DNA of 64,000 bases from Corynebacterium marambiense. Its GTDB lineage: Bacteria; Actinomycetota; Actinomycetes; Mycobacteriales; Mycobacteriaceae. The notes under the pieces were generated by a model. That model worked only from the letters and a program-made list of their open reading frames with translations, had not been told where the DNA came from and did no database searches. This document shows, one piece after another, positions 45,420 to 54,743 of the stretch. Both the position numbers and the translations under genes were made by a program. Numbering within the stretch: position 1 is the stretch's first letter; every line of letters begins with the position of its first letter. The stretch lies in the NCBI RefSeq assembly GCF_016342275.1, contig NZ_JAEIOT010000016.1, positions 180,897 to 244,896 on the forward strand. The letters run 5' to 3'.

Positions 45420-48200
45420 TCACCCCTGTGCCTGGAAGTGCCGGCCCACAATTGCTGCTCGCCGACGGAGATAGCCGAGGTTGAGCCACGCGATGTACGG
45501 GTCATCCAGCGCGATACTCTGTCCTCTCTCGTCCTGTAGTTCGTCCGGGAAGACCCGGAGAAATGCGCTGTCCGGGTAGTTCTTCACCGAGTCGAGGTTG
45601 AACGTCCAGTAGACCGGCGGCTGCTCCCCGCGCCTGGCAAACTCCCTCGCGAACAGCCCTTGCTGGCCGGGCCAGGACTGATCTTGGTGGATGGAGTCCA
45701 CCTCCACGCGCACGCCGTCAGCTTTCTCCAGCGGAAGCCTGTCCCTCTGCACGACCAGGGAGAAAGACCGTTCCTGTCCGATTACCGGCCGTTCACCGAA
45801 GATCCCGATGGTGAATAGGCCGGGACGTTGGCCGACCGGATGGATCTCGTAACTCATTCGTACACATCCGCGGTAGGCGACGGCACCGCGCTCGCCGAGA
45901 ATAGACTTACGCTGATAGACCGTGGAGGGCTCGAGGATCACCGTGCCCCGGCTCGGCAACGGCGGATAGAGCATCATTCCACCACGTTTTGTGTACTCCT
46001 TGCGGTCGATCGTTCCAATGGCGACGGGTTCACCGACCTCGCCGCCGCAGTCGTCGGGATGTTCCTGATGGTATGCCGTCACCCGCGATGCACCGTGCGG
46101 CCATCCGAAGGTGAGCAGCTGATGGGTGACCCGCTCATGCAACTCGATGTTTGTCGCGCCACCCACCCGCTTGAAGGGCCGCGGGTCCCCGACCCGGCAC
46201 ACCTGTCCGTCCACATGAACCGGGGTGAGCACGATCGAGTACCAGTCTCTCGGCCACCCCACCGTGCATCCGTGATCGGTTCCCTCGATGCTGTTCTGCC
46301 AGTCCTGGTCGTCGAAGGTTCGCCGCAACCCGGAGAGCTCGAGGGACTCGAGTCCCGTGATCTCCGGAGGCGGTTCCTCCTTGGTCCGGTAGATCCGAAC
46401 TTCTCCGGAGGATGGCTGGACCCAGGACACCTCGAACTCGGTGCCGTCGAATCCCTCCCGCTCAGTCACGGAAATGTCGACCGCCTGCACCTCCGCGTCC
46501 ACCAGAACGCTCTTCTCCTCCGATGCGTCGGACATGATGGAGTCATCGCGGATCCGCACAACCCGCGCGACAACGAACCTGTGCCGCACCCCGCCCTGCG
46601 CCGTCTGCCATTTGAAACCTTTCCGGTTCGGGAGGTCGGCGCAGATCTCGTTGCGCCGGTGGAACACGTGGCCATCATCGGCACAGGTGAACACGGCGAC
46701 CCGCTCGGTGGGCTCGACGTCCTCCCACTGTCCGGTGATCTCCTGACCGACGGCACTGAGACTAAAGTTCGTGACGGGGTGAATGACGTAGGTCTCGCCG
46801 ACAAGCTCGGGCTCGGCGCGAAGTGCTCTCTGTTCGTCCTCCCCGCTGTTGACCCACACCTGGTACATGGTGACGGCCCCTTTCTGCGGTTCGGTCTCCG
46901 CCCAGGCGCTACCGACGGTGACACACTGCAGGTAACCGTCTTCCGGATTTCGCTCGAGAACCCGGTTGTCGCGGACGACACGGTACAGCCGAACCGGGGT
47001 TCCACCGGTCTCCTCCGACTCATCGCCGGGCACACTCCAGTCGAGCCGCACCGTCCCGTCCTCATTGATCGTGCGTTGCAACGATGCGCCGACGATCGGC
47101 TGAGGTTCGTCCATCGCCGTCATCGACCGGAAGTTGTTGAAGCCATAATCACGGAGGTCCTCCGGACGTGGCAGGGCTTCGTTCCCGGTATCGGGTGACT
47201 CGTCGCCGGCTCCGGGAACCTCCCGGGAATCCGCCGACTCCATCGAACTGGTTGGCTCCCTGCCGGTCACCGACGATTCTGTGTCGGAGTCCTCGCCCCC
47301 GGGTATTTCAGTCCGATATCCGGGCTTATCGACCGAGTCCGATGATACGGGGGTCTGTTGCTGCGGACCACCGAATGGTCCGGGTGCAACCTTGTGCTTC
47401 TCTCCGGTCGTCCACACCGGGTACTTCGCCACACCGGGTGCACCGGATGCTTCTACCTCTGCGCCAGGATCACCGGAGAGAGACGGGCGCAACGGTGTCC
47501 GTTCCTGTCGACCCCGGGCGTTTGCAGCGGCAACTCCTCGCTTCGGGGATTTGTTGCCGTTGAAGGAGATCAGGGGGGTACGCGACGTACCGTACGGTAC
47601 CTGCGGCGCGGCGGCCCCAGAGTCAGTGACTGCGGCACGGTCGTCTCCCGCTGCCGGATCGTCGGTGCCTCGGCGGGTCAGGAAACGGTCCATCGAGCGG
47701 TTGATCTCTTGGGTCTTGTGTGCCTCGCGGAGAGCAAGCATCTCCTTCAGCTGCGGGACCCAGTCCTCTACTTGTGCGGGTCGACCCCTGACCCCTGGTT
47801 TCAGGGCATCGGGGTAGTCATGGGCGATCTTCCTCAGGTGGGCGTCAGTGGGGAGCGCAGACTCGTCATAGCGTTTGAGCGCGAGATTCCGCCACTTGTT
47901 GAGGATCCCGTAGCGCGACACGATCGGGCCGCAAAACGCCGTCGGATCATCATCGAACTCCGCTCCCTTTCCGGTGTCCGCCAACATCACCAGCTTGCTG
48001 AGTTCGTCGCGCCAGGCCTGGACCTGGTCCGGGGCGTTCGTGAAATCGATGGCACCGGTCATCGCCGCGATCCGCTCCAGATGGACGGGAGCCGGTAGCG
48101 CGGTAGCCGGATAGAAGGTCAACGCGTAGTTGTACCACCGACGCAGGAGCTCGAGACGTGCTTGGCGGGAGTTGATGTTCGACATATCTGTTGTTGACAC
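45420..48200 (-). CDS. Large FN3-like repeat protein with helical N-terminus
   Basis: 926 aa from a GTG at 48200; an ATG five codons later (48185) is an alternative and neither has a clear ribosome binding site. Residues 1-180 are helical with a twice-repeated pattern (RRWYNYALTFYPATALPAPVHLERIA and NLALKRYDESALPTDAHLRKIA), which may be two copies of one small domain. A disordered region (about 190-350) follows. Then four or so FN3-like beta domains start near residues 363, 473, 572 and 680, with strands such as VRLYRVVRDNRVL and VRIYRTKEEPP. There is no signal peptide, so these FN3-like domains appear to be cytosolic, which is unusual. I know no named family for the whole protein. Confidence 0.65.
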   Translation of the reverse strand: MSTTDMSNINSRQARLELLRRWYNYALTFYPATALPAPVHLERIAAMTGAIDFTNAPDQVQAWRDELSKLVMLADTGKGAEFDDDPTAFCGPIVSRYGILNKWRNLALKRYDESALPTDAHLRKIAHDYPDALKPGVRGRPAQVEDWVPQLKEMLALREAHKTQEINRSMDRFLTRRGTDDPAAGDDRAAVTDSGAAAPQVPYGTSRTPLISFNGNKSPKRGVAAANARGRQERTPLRPSLSGDPGAEVEASGAPGVAKYPVWTTGEKHKVAPGPFGGPQQQTPVSSDSVDKPGYRTEIPGGEDSDTESSVTGREPTSSMESADSREVPGAGDESPDTGNEALPRPEDLRDYGFNNFRSMTAMDEPQPIVGASLQRTINEDGTVRLDWSVPGDESEETGGTPVRLYRVVRDNRVLERNPEDGYLQCVTVGSAWAETEPQKGAVTMYQVWVNSGEDEQRALRAEPELVGETYVIHPVTNFSLSAVGQEITGQWEDVEPTERVAVFTCADDGHVFHRRNEICADLPNRKGFKWQTAQGGVRHRFVVARVVRIRDDSIMSDASEEKSVLVDAEVQAVDISVTEREGFDGTEFEVSWVQPSSGEVRIYRTKEEPPPEITGLESLELSGLRRTFDDQDWQNSIEGTDHGCTVGWPRDWYSIVLTPVHVDGQVCRVGDPRPFKRVGGATNIELHERVTHQLLTFGWPHGASRVTAYHQEHPDDCGGEVGEPVAIGTIDRKEYTKRGGMMLYPPLPSRGTVILEPSTVYQRKSILGERGAVAYRGCVRMSYEIHPVGQRPGLFTIGIFGERPVIGQERSFSLVVQRDRLPLEKADGVRVEVDSIHQDQSWPGQQGLFAREFARRGEQPPVYWTFNLDSVKNYPDSAFLRVFPDELQDERGQSIALDDPYIAWLNLGYLRRRAAIVGRHFQAQG

Positions 48201-48248
48201 CGTTTCAGAGTTGGAGGTTCGTGCCGTGGTCTGGTCGCCACCGCGAAG

Positions 48249-51071
48249 CTACAGGTCCTTCGTCAGGTCGCTGTCCAAGAAGCTGAACTCGTCGCCGGAC
48301 GTATGAATACCGGGTTTTCGCTGATCATCCGTCAGGAACGCCCCCTGACCGAAGCCACCTCCTGGAGCGGAACCGTCCGAATCGGCGGAGAACACATCGG
48401 GGTCGAAGTCCATCGCTGTCAGTTCCACGCCAGGATCCTCCTGTCCGTCCGCGCTCTGGAGAACCAGGAAACTGCGGTTCCCGGAACCGGATAGCTGGAC
48501 GAGTACCTGACTGCTTCCGAGACAGTCCATAGGTGAGGTACCGGACACGATGGTGCCGGACATCACCCCATGGAAGTTCGCCACACGCCCCTGGTGAGTG
48601 ATAAACGTTCCATTGAAACGTCCGCTGTCCTTCACCGCAGGGAACTCCACGAGGCGGTCCTCACCTAGGATCTTCCCGTCCGTCGTCGCCAGGGGTCTCA
48701 GAAGTTGCTGCCTGCGGGAATCTGTCTGGAGATCGGTGGAGATGCGCTCCCAGCGATCCTGACTGCGATCAACACCGAAGAAGCTGGGGTCCGACATGCG
48801 GCGGGACACCACATCCAGCAGACTGCCCGATCCGCGGCCGAGCTGGGACAGGAGCGCATCGGTGTTGACATCGTTATCTATCCGCCCCTCACTCTCATCT
48901 ATCTCTGCGACGACCCGCTGTTCCGCCTTCTGGAAACACTCGTCGAGCCATCCGGTCTGGTAGATGCCGACGCGGTAACGCTGCGCAACATCCTGAATGA
49001 CGTTTTCGTCTGGACGGGCCTCAGCCAGCAGCACCGAGTCCGGCAGTTGCGTGGCGGGGTACACCGTGTCGACTGCGGCTGCCCGAACCGTACCGAAGGG
49101 GTACTGAACGACGGACCCGACGATATCGGACACGGCGAGGAACTGGTTGTAGGCAACCTCGCAGCGGCGGAGTGCGAGCTCGCACGCCTCGAGATTCTTC
49201 TCGGCGGCGCTCAGGTCACTCAGATACTGATCACGACGGTTGAGCAGGCGGATCTCCTCACCAGTAAGCGCAGCTATCTGAAGGGCGAAGAACACCAGCC
49301 ACACCACGAACCACGCACCGAAGTACCGGGCCAAGGTCGATCCGCTGGCGGAATTCAGTGCGGCGATCCACAGCGGTTCGAGTCGGGTGTCATCGCCACC
49401 GAACAGCTGGTTGCCGCCCCACCAAGCGAGCAGGAATCCAATGAGCGACAGTATCGTCACCCAACCCAGCCAGCGCATCGCTGAGGCGAATGTCGAGTGT
49501 TCTACGTCAGTGCGTCGACGTGCCCGGAGTTCCTCGATTCTCCGCGCCCTGTCCGCGTGCTCTCTCCGTAGTTCAGTTCCGGTACCCAGAATCGACCGGC
49601 CGACGAGATTGGCGAAGCTGTCGGCGTGCTCATCACGCCAGGTGTGGAAACTGTTGATGATCTTCGGGATATTCCGGCTCTGTCCGATGGCCGGATCACC
49701 GAGTGACTTCTGGAATCGCTCGGCACCTGCAATGTCATAGGGAGCGACTGACGACATGTTGATGCGGTTAAGCAGATGGTGTGGCAGGTCACGTCCGAAG
49801 TGACAACCGGGGCCCGGGACTACATCATTCGCGGAGTGCGCCACGCGCGCCTCATCCGGTGCGGAGGGAACCTGCACGGCGACGGGTAACCGGGGCTGGG
49901 GATCCTGCCCAATACTCCGTGGCTTGCCGTCTATCATCGTCAACGACATGTTGACGTAGGTGCGCCACATGCCGCGCAGCTCCCTGGCGAGCTCGTCATC
50001 TCGGACAGCACCGGCCATGGGAGCAGATCCCCGGGATGTGGTCCCCACACCACGGGGATCCCTGCCAACCTGGACGCGACTCCCGCTCATACCATAGAGT
50101 TTTTCCTGCAGTTTCAGTTCAGTACTGCGCCTGCCTTCTTCGGTCAACGTGCTGATTACCCGCCCGGGGTGACTGACGAAGTTGACCGCAAACGTCTTCA
50201 TGAACGTTCCGATCGCTTTCCCGATCGTGATCCTCTGGGTCCCCTCTACCTTCGGATTGACCCTCGGTCCGCGCAGCTGGTCGCGGTAGTGGTGCATGAA
50301 CTCGTCGGCGGCGTTCTTCGTGAACTTTTCCTTGTCGGGAGCGTAATCCCCATAAACGAGGCGTCCCCCGATGGTGGACACCGGACGCGGATTCGTCTCC
50401 GTATTCAATATCCCAAACTTGAGCTGCTGCTGCACCGCCTGGGCGTCGATACGCCGGTAGTAGCTTCGGACGAGATGGAAGTTCCCGTCCCGGGAGTGCG
50501 GAAACTCGCGCGTCGGGTTCCCCTCGATTCCACACCATGCCCCGAACACGCTGGTGACCCCGGCGGCACAGTGCAGCATGAAATCCTCCGCGGCACTGTC
50601 GACGTCGAAGGTCACGGCATTGTTGTTCGGACCAAGTGAGTCTTCGGGGGCGAGCAACAGGTTGACGCAGTCCTCGAAAACAGGCAGTTCATCAGATATC
50701 CGCCCACCGACGCGGGTAATCATCAGGTTGGTCCGCGCCATACCCTCGTCGAGTCCGGCGTTGAAGAACGGATCGGTCATCCGACGGAACAGCCGCCGGT
50801 TGACGGTACCGTCCTCCTCATCCACGACGTTGATACAGCCGAAACTGATCGTGTCGGGGTGGAAGCGCTGCAGAGCGTGCTGCAGCGTCTCGCGTTCGAT
50901 GAACGGCGTCGTGCCGACGCCCATCGACGTCACCGTGGAGTGCTGGTCCTCGAACGTGTCGATGTCTATCCAGACGATGTCCTTGACCAGACCGAGCAAG
51001 GCGAAATCTTCGAGGGTCTGGCGGACACCGTTGGCGAAAGTACCCCGGGAAATGAGAACCGTCAGTTCCAT
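48249..51071 (-). CDS. 940-aa protein with two central TM helices
   Basis: The ATG at 51071 overlaps the stop of the tubulin-like gene (TGATG), so translation is coupled; a GTG one codon upstream is also possible. The N-terminal 320 residues (ELTVLISRGTFANGVRQTLEDF) look like an alpha/beta domain but have no P-loop I can see. Two TM helices lie at about residues 533-560 and 578-603, with a short, probably external loop. A coiled region (RRDQYLSDLSAAEKNLEACELALRRCE) and a large soluble C-terminus ending in an acidic, Gly/Asp-rich tail follow. I recognise no family. It may link the tubulin-like protein to the membrane. Confidence 0.6.
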   Translation of the reverse strand: MELTVLISRGTFANGVRQTLEDFALLGLVKDIVWIDIDTFEDQHSTVTSMGVGTTPFIERETLQHALQRFHPDTISFGCINVVDEEDGTVNRRLFRRMTDPFFNAGLDEGMARTNLMITRVGGRISDELPVFEDCVNLLLAPEDSLGPNNNAVTFDVDSAAEDFMLHCAAGVTSVFGAWCGIEGNPTREFPHSRDGNFHLVRSYYRRIDAQAVQQQLKFGILNTETNPRPVSTIGGRLVYGDYAPDKEKFTKNAADEFMHHYRDQLRGPRVNPKVEGTQRITIGKAIGTFMKTFAVNFVSHPGRVISTLTEEGRRSTELKLQEKLYGMSGSRVQVGRDPRGVGTTSRGSAPMAGAVRDDELARELRGMWRTYVNMSLTMIDGKPRSIGQDPQPRLPVAVQVPSAPDEARVAHSANDVVPGPGCHFGRDLPHHLLNRINMSSVAPYDIAGAERFQKSLGDPAIGQSRNIPKIINSFHTWRDEHADSFANLVGRSILGTGTELRREHADRARRIEELRARRRTDVEHSTFASAMRWLGWVTILSLIGFLLAWWGGNQLFGGDDTRLEPLWIAALNSASGSTLARYFGAWFVVWLVFFALQIAALTGEEIRLLNRRDQYLSDLSAAEKNLEACELALRRCEVAYNQFLAVSDIVGSVVQYPFGTVRAAAVDTVYPATQLPDSVLLAEARPDENVIQDVAQRYRVGIYQTGWLDECFQKAEQRVVAEIDESEGRIDNDVNTDALLSQLGRGSGSLLDVVSRRMSDPSFFGVDRSQDRWERISTDLQTDSRRQQLLRPLATTDGKILGEDRLVEFPAVKDSGRFNGTFITHQGRVANFHGVMSGTIVSGTSPMDCLGSSQVLVQLSGSGNRSFLVLQSADGQEDPGVELTAMDFDPDVFSADSDGSAPGGGFGQGAFLTDDQRKPGIHTSGDEFSFLDSDLTKDL

Positions 51072-54000
51072 CACAGGTCATCGGCTCCATCGAGAAAATC
51101 TACGGTCGAATTGTCGAAATCGTTCTCCTGAGAGGTCGCACGGAAGGAACTTCCGAACAGATCACTTTCCGGAGACTCCGGCTCGGGCGGCCCCATCTTG
51201 TACGCCTCATCGAGCATGAGACTGATCTGCTTCGTCGCCTCTGTGATGTCGTACGCAATGTCCCGCAGGAACGGGAATCGCACAGCGTCGCTACGTTTAC
51301 TGATGTCCCCCAGGTTCTTGGCACCGTAGTTGATCCGTTGCCCCCGTGCGGCCAAATCACCGGGCATAATCTTCCGCGCGAACTCGAAGTTCCTGCCGAG
51401 CCAGGCTTTCGCCGCTGCCACGCGATCCTCAGGTGTGACATCTGGTCCGGTCCCTTGTATCCGGTCCTCGGGCCGTACCGATGACGCTACACCGGGCATT
51501 ATGTTGGTCGTCTCGTCCGGGTAGAGCCCGTCGAATACCCAGCGGTTGAGCAGCCGCACACCCGACAGCATCCGGGCGCCCCGGGTCGGGGTGCTTCCGT
51601 CATCGTAGAGGCCACGCATCACTGTGTACGGGCGCACCGATTCCATCAGAGGATAGCTTCCGGCTCGCATCCACGCGAGGGTGGAGGACTCCAGCAAAGC
51701 CGGCAACCAGTCGATCTTATGCCGGAACCGGCTCGGTGGAGTCAGCATCGGGGCTTCGAAGGCGATCCACTCCTGGTTCGTCTCGTCGTAGACCTGCACC
51801 GGGTTGTCATCGTCTGTGTCGAGGGTGTTGGGGAACCCGATGCGACCGGTGAGTCGTCCGATGTACCAACCGCCGATCAATGCGTGACGTTCCGCATCCG
51901 ACATCGGCATGGCACCCGTCATCGGGCGGGCTCGACGCCACTTCCAGAACGCCGGATCCTGACCGTGGGTCGAGTCCCACTGGGCACGGATCGGTTCCAT
52001 GACGGAGTCGAACACGATCGGTGCGTAGTTCGGGTAGGAACCGAAGATGTCGATGGAGCGTTCGATGCCCTGCGTCGAGAGATTCTCCCGCAGAGGTTCG
52101 GCCTTGTTCTCGGGCTTGTAGTAGTTGTAGCTACCCGCGACGTCGTTGAGTGCCTTCTCGAGGGCCGCATCACCGGCGAGCGGAATCTTCGAGAAGTTGA
52201 AGTGGTAGCTCACGGACTCGCCGTAGAGTCGCTGCACGAGTTCGTTGTTCACCTGCGCGAGCGGTAGGGCGGCGGTCATCGTGCGCTTGAAACAGTCCGC
52301 CAGACGTAGGATCCGCTCATTGCGTTCCGCGTCGGTCTGAGCGTTGTAGATGTAGTCCCGCAGTGACACCGAGATGAACCGCTCGAAGGAGTAGTCGCGG
52401 CGCAGCACGTAGCGGCGTGCCCGTGAAAGAACCTGTCGCGGGCTGGCGTGGAGTTCCAGACGCGCAGGCTGGGGGTCCCGGTTGTCGTCACCTGAGCCTG
52501 GGGTGCGGACGAGTTCGCTAGGCACCCAGGGCTCGACGAGAACCAGAAGGTCGTTCGGCGCTTTATCCGATCCCGCCGCGGAGTCCCAGTCTCCCGCGAC
52601 GATGGTGCGTGCCGCCTCCTGCAGTGCGGCACTATAGTCCACCGCATCGCGGACACAGGCGAGGACATCTCCCTGGAACTGCTGCGGAAACGAGCCCACG
52701 TCAGTGAGGAACACCTCGTTGGCGGCCTGGTAGAATCTCTCCGGCACGCGATCCATGGATTCATCCGGCCACAGGTTCGGAACGTCGGTCTTCACCTGTG
52801 CCGCGCCGAGGTTGTCATCCTTGGTGATCTTCATCGCGGCCTCGAGGTTACGGTGCCCCGCACCGAGGATCTGTGCGAGCGGTACGAGGAAGGATTTGTC
52901 GAAGTCCTCCGCTATGGGCACCATGCGACGGGCGATGTTGATGATCGCACTGTGCCGCAGCTGCGGCACGCAGCTTTCGATGATGCGTTCCTCGAATCCC
53001 TGACCATCCTGGATACGGTTCTTGTTCCCCTGCAATTGACCGCGGAGCTCATCCGAGGCCCGGAACCCTGGGCTCGTGGCCGCGACGGCGCGCAGTGCGT
53101 TGAGTGTGTTCGTCCTGAAGTCGTTGCGCAGCTTCGCCAACAGGGCCGCGGCGTAGGGTACGCCGTACCGCGCGATCTCGGCCCTGAGGATGTCAAGGAA
53201 CTTCTCCTGCAGATCATCGGTCTGTGCCCAATTCCAGAGCCCCTGATAGAGCAACCCCCCGATGTCATTCCCCACCTCCCCGTTGAGCTGGGCGACAGCA
53301 CCGTCGATGTCGTGGATCCACTGATTTCCGGGACGACCGTTGGGAGCCGGTATCCGCTCCCGGAGTTTCCCGGCCATTCCCTGGGTCCAGCGGTTCACCT
53401 CCGCGTTGAAACGCCAGTCGAGCCAGGCCGGGACCCGGCCCGAGGGCGGTAGGAGGCGACTGAGTTTGTCCTGGATGATGCCCGAACGCTTCTCGATGAG
53501 TTCGTTGATCTGGGTATCACCGTCCTCTGCGTTCGTCTCGTCCAGATGCCCCTCCAGGAGACACTGCACGGACTCGGAGGCGAGCCGCTGTGCGGCGTAT
53601 TCTCCGTACCGGTCCCGTCCCATCGACAGCTGCGCGTAGCCGAAGGAAGCCCACGGGATGACATCCCGGTTGTTCACCCCCCAGCCGTATTCAGCCGATT
53701 TCATGGAGGTTCCGCCGGTGTTGGTGATGTTGTAGTTGATCAGCCCCTCCAGGGCCGACTGGTCCATCATGAGCGCAGCGAGGCCCCGCCCGAGCGCACG
53801 GTAGACGGTCCTCGGCTTTCCGTCTCCGAGCAGTGTGCCCTCGACGCCCGCTTTCACGCCGACGGGGAAAATGCGCTGCAGTGGCATCGGATTGTGGTTC
53901 GCGAGCGGGACACCGAGCGCCCGGAACAGGGTCGCGTCATCACGGAACGCGGCCCCGAACTGCGCGGCGGTGAATTCCGCGAATACGGACAGGGCGTTCG

Positions 54001-54688
54001 GGTTGGTTCCCGGCCGGGCCGCGGGATCGAACGAGGAGAAGATGTCGGGTGTCACGGCGAACATCGCGATACGCTGCGGTGGTATCAGATCCGCCAGAAT
54101 CCTGCAGACGTCCAGCGCCATGGAGGCGCCGGCCCCACCGGCCATCGATGAGACGACGAACACGATCGGTTGATTCGGGGCATCCCCCTGGTGCAGCTTC
54201 TTGTGCAGCAGACTGACGTCGTTCGCGCGGGTCAGTTCATCGACCGCACGCCCCAGCTGCTTCCGGATCTCCTGCGCCTTGGAGAGAAACAGCATGCGAC
54301 CGATCCGGCGGTACTGGCCCGCTCCCGATGAGATGGCGACACTGACATCGTCGGGTTCATCGACGAGCCACGACGACACGGTTCCAAGCTGTGCCTGGCT
54401 CCCAATGGTCGCCGTAACTGTTGTGTCGATCGAGTTGTACTGTGCGTGCGCACCACACGAGATGTAGGAACCACCGGCCTGGGAGACGTTGGGCAGCTTG
54501 TTGATCGTCTCACAGTCAAGGGGGACGTCAATGTTGATGAACTGCCAGCCTTCGGGCAGAGTCACCGACGCCGGGGTCGGGTAGTCGTCCGGGAGACGTT
54601 CCGCGAGCATGGACTTGAGCTGGTCCATCATGAATGCCAGGGTCTTTGCGCCCGAGCCGCCGCAACCGACGATGAGTGCCTTATGCAT
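51071..54688 (-). CDS. Tubulin-like protein (Tubulin_2-type), 1205 aa
   Basis: The first 250 residues carry the nucleotide-binding pattern of the tubulin/FtsZ fold: GCGGSGAK (8-15) in the first loop, AGQYRRIGR (123-131) like the third loop, and SSMAGGAGAS (180-189) in place of the tubulin signature GGGTGSG, followed by NPNALSVFAEF (229-239). This matches the Pfam 'tubulin like' (Tubulin_2) group as I remember it. The remaining 900 residues are mostly helical, far larger than tubulin or FtsZ (350-450 aa), with no TM segment. It probably binds and may hydrolyse GTP; polymerisation cannot be judged. It is the third gene of the operon, coupled to the next gene by overlap. Confidence 0.75.
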   Translation of the reverse strand: MHKALIVGCGGSGAKTLAFMMDQLKSMLAERLPDDYPTPASVTLPEGWQFINIDVPLDCETINKLPNVSQAGGSYISCGAHAQYNSIDTTVTATIGSQAQLGTVSSWLVDEPDDVSVAISSGAGQYRRIGRMLFLSKAQEIRKQLGRAVDELTRANDVSLLHKKLHQGDAPNQPIVFVVSSMAGGAGASMALDVCRILADLIPPQRIAMFAVTPDIFSSFDPAARPGTNPNALSVFAEFTAAQFGAAFRDDATLFRALGVPLANHNPMPLQRIFPVGVKAGVEGTLLGDGKPRTVYRALGRGLAALMMDQSALEGLINYNITNTGGTSMKSAEYGWGVNNRDVIPWASFGYAQLSMGRDRYGEYAAQRLASESVQCLLEGHLDETNAEDGDTQINELIEKRSGIIQDKLSRLLPPSGRVPAWLDWRFNAEVNRWTQGMAGKLRERIPAPNGRPGNQWIHDIDGAVAQLNGEVGNDIGGLLYQGLWNWAQTDDLQEKFLDILRAEIARYGVPYAAALLAKLRNDFRTNTLNALRAVAATSPGFRASDELRGQLQGNKNRIQDGQGFEERIIESCVPQLRHSAIINIARRMVPIAEDFDKSFLVPLAQILGAGHRNLEAAMKITKDDNLGAAQVKTDVPNLWPDESMDRVPERFYQAANEVFLTDVGSFPQQFQGDVLACVRDAVDYSAALQEAARTIVAGDWDSAAGSDKAPNDLLVLVEPWVPSELVRTPGSGDDNRDPQPARLELHASPRQVLSRARRYVLRRDYSFERFISVSLRDYIYNAQTDAERNERILRLADCFKRTMTAALPLAQVNNELVQRLYGESVSYHFNFSKIPLAGDAALEKALNDVAGSYNYYKPENKAEPLRENLSTQGIERSIDIFGSYPNYAPIVFDSVMEPIRAQWDSTHGQDPAFWKWRRARPMTGAMPMSDAERHALIGGWYIGRLTGRIGFPNTLDTDDDNPVQVYDETNQEWIAFEAPMLTPPSRFRHKIDWLPALLESSTLAWMRAGSYPLMESVRPYTVMRGLYDDGSTPTRGARMLSGVRLLNRWVFDGLYPDETTNIMPGVASSVRPEDRIQGTGPDVTPEDRVAAAKAWLGRNFEFARKIMPGDLAARGQRINYGAKNLGDISKRSDAVRFPFLRDIAYDITEATKQISLMLDEAYKMGPPEPESPESDLFGSSFRATSQENDFDNSTVDFLDGADDL

Positions 54689-54743
54689 ACCGCGTTCCTA
54701 ATCTGATTGTGTTTGTCTTGAGTCTAAAAGGATTTCCCGGAGA

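Noticed and set aside
45828..47198. 456-codon plus-strand frame inside the FN3-like gene
   Set aside because: Shadow of the minus-strand operon gene, which has operon spacing and recognisable beta modules; the plus frame has neither.
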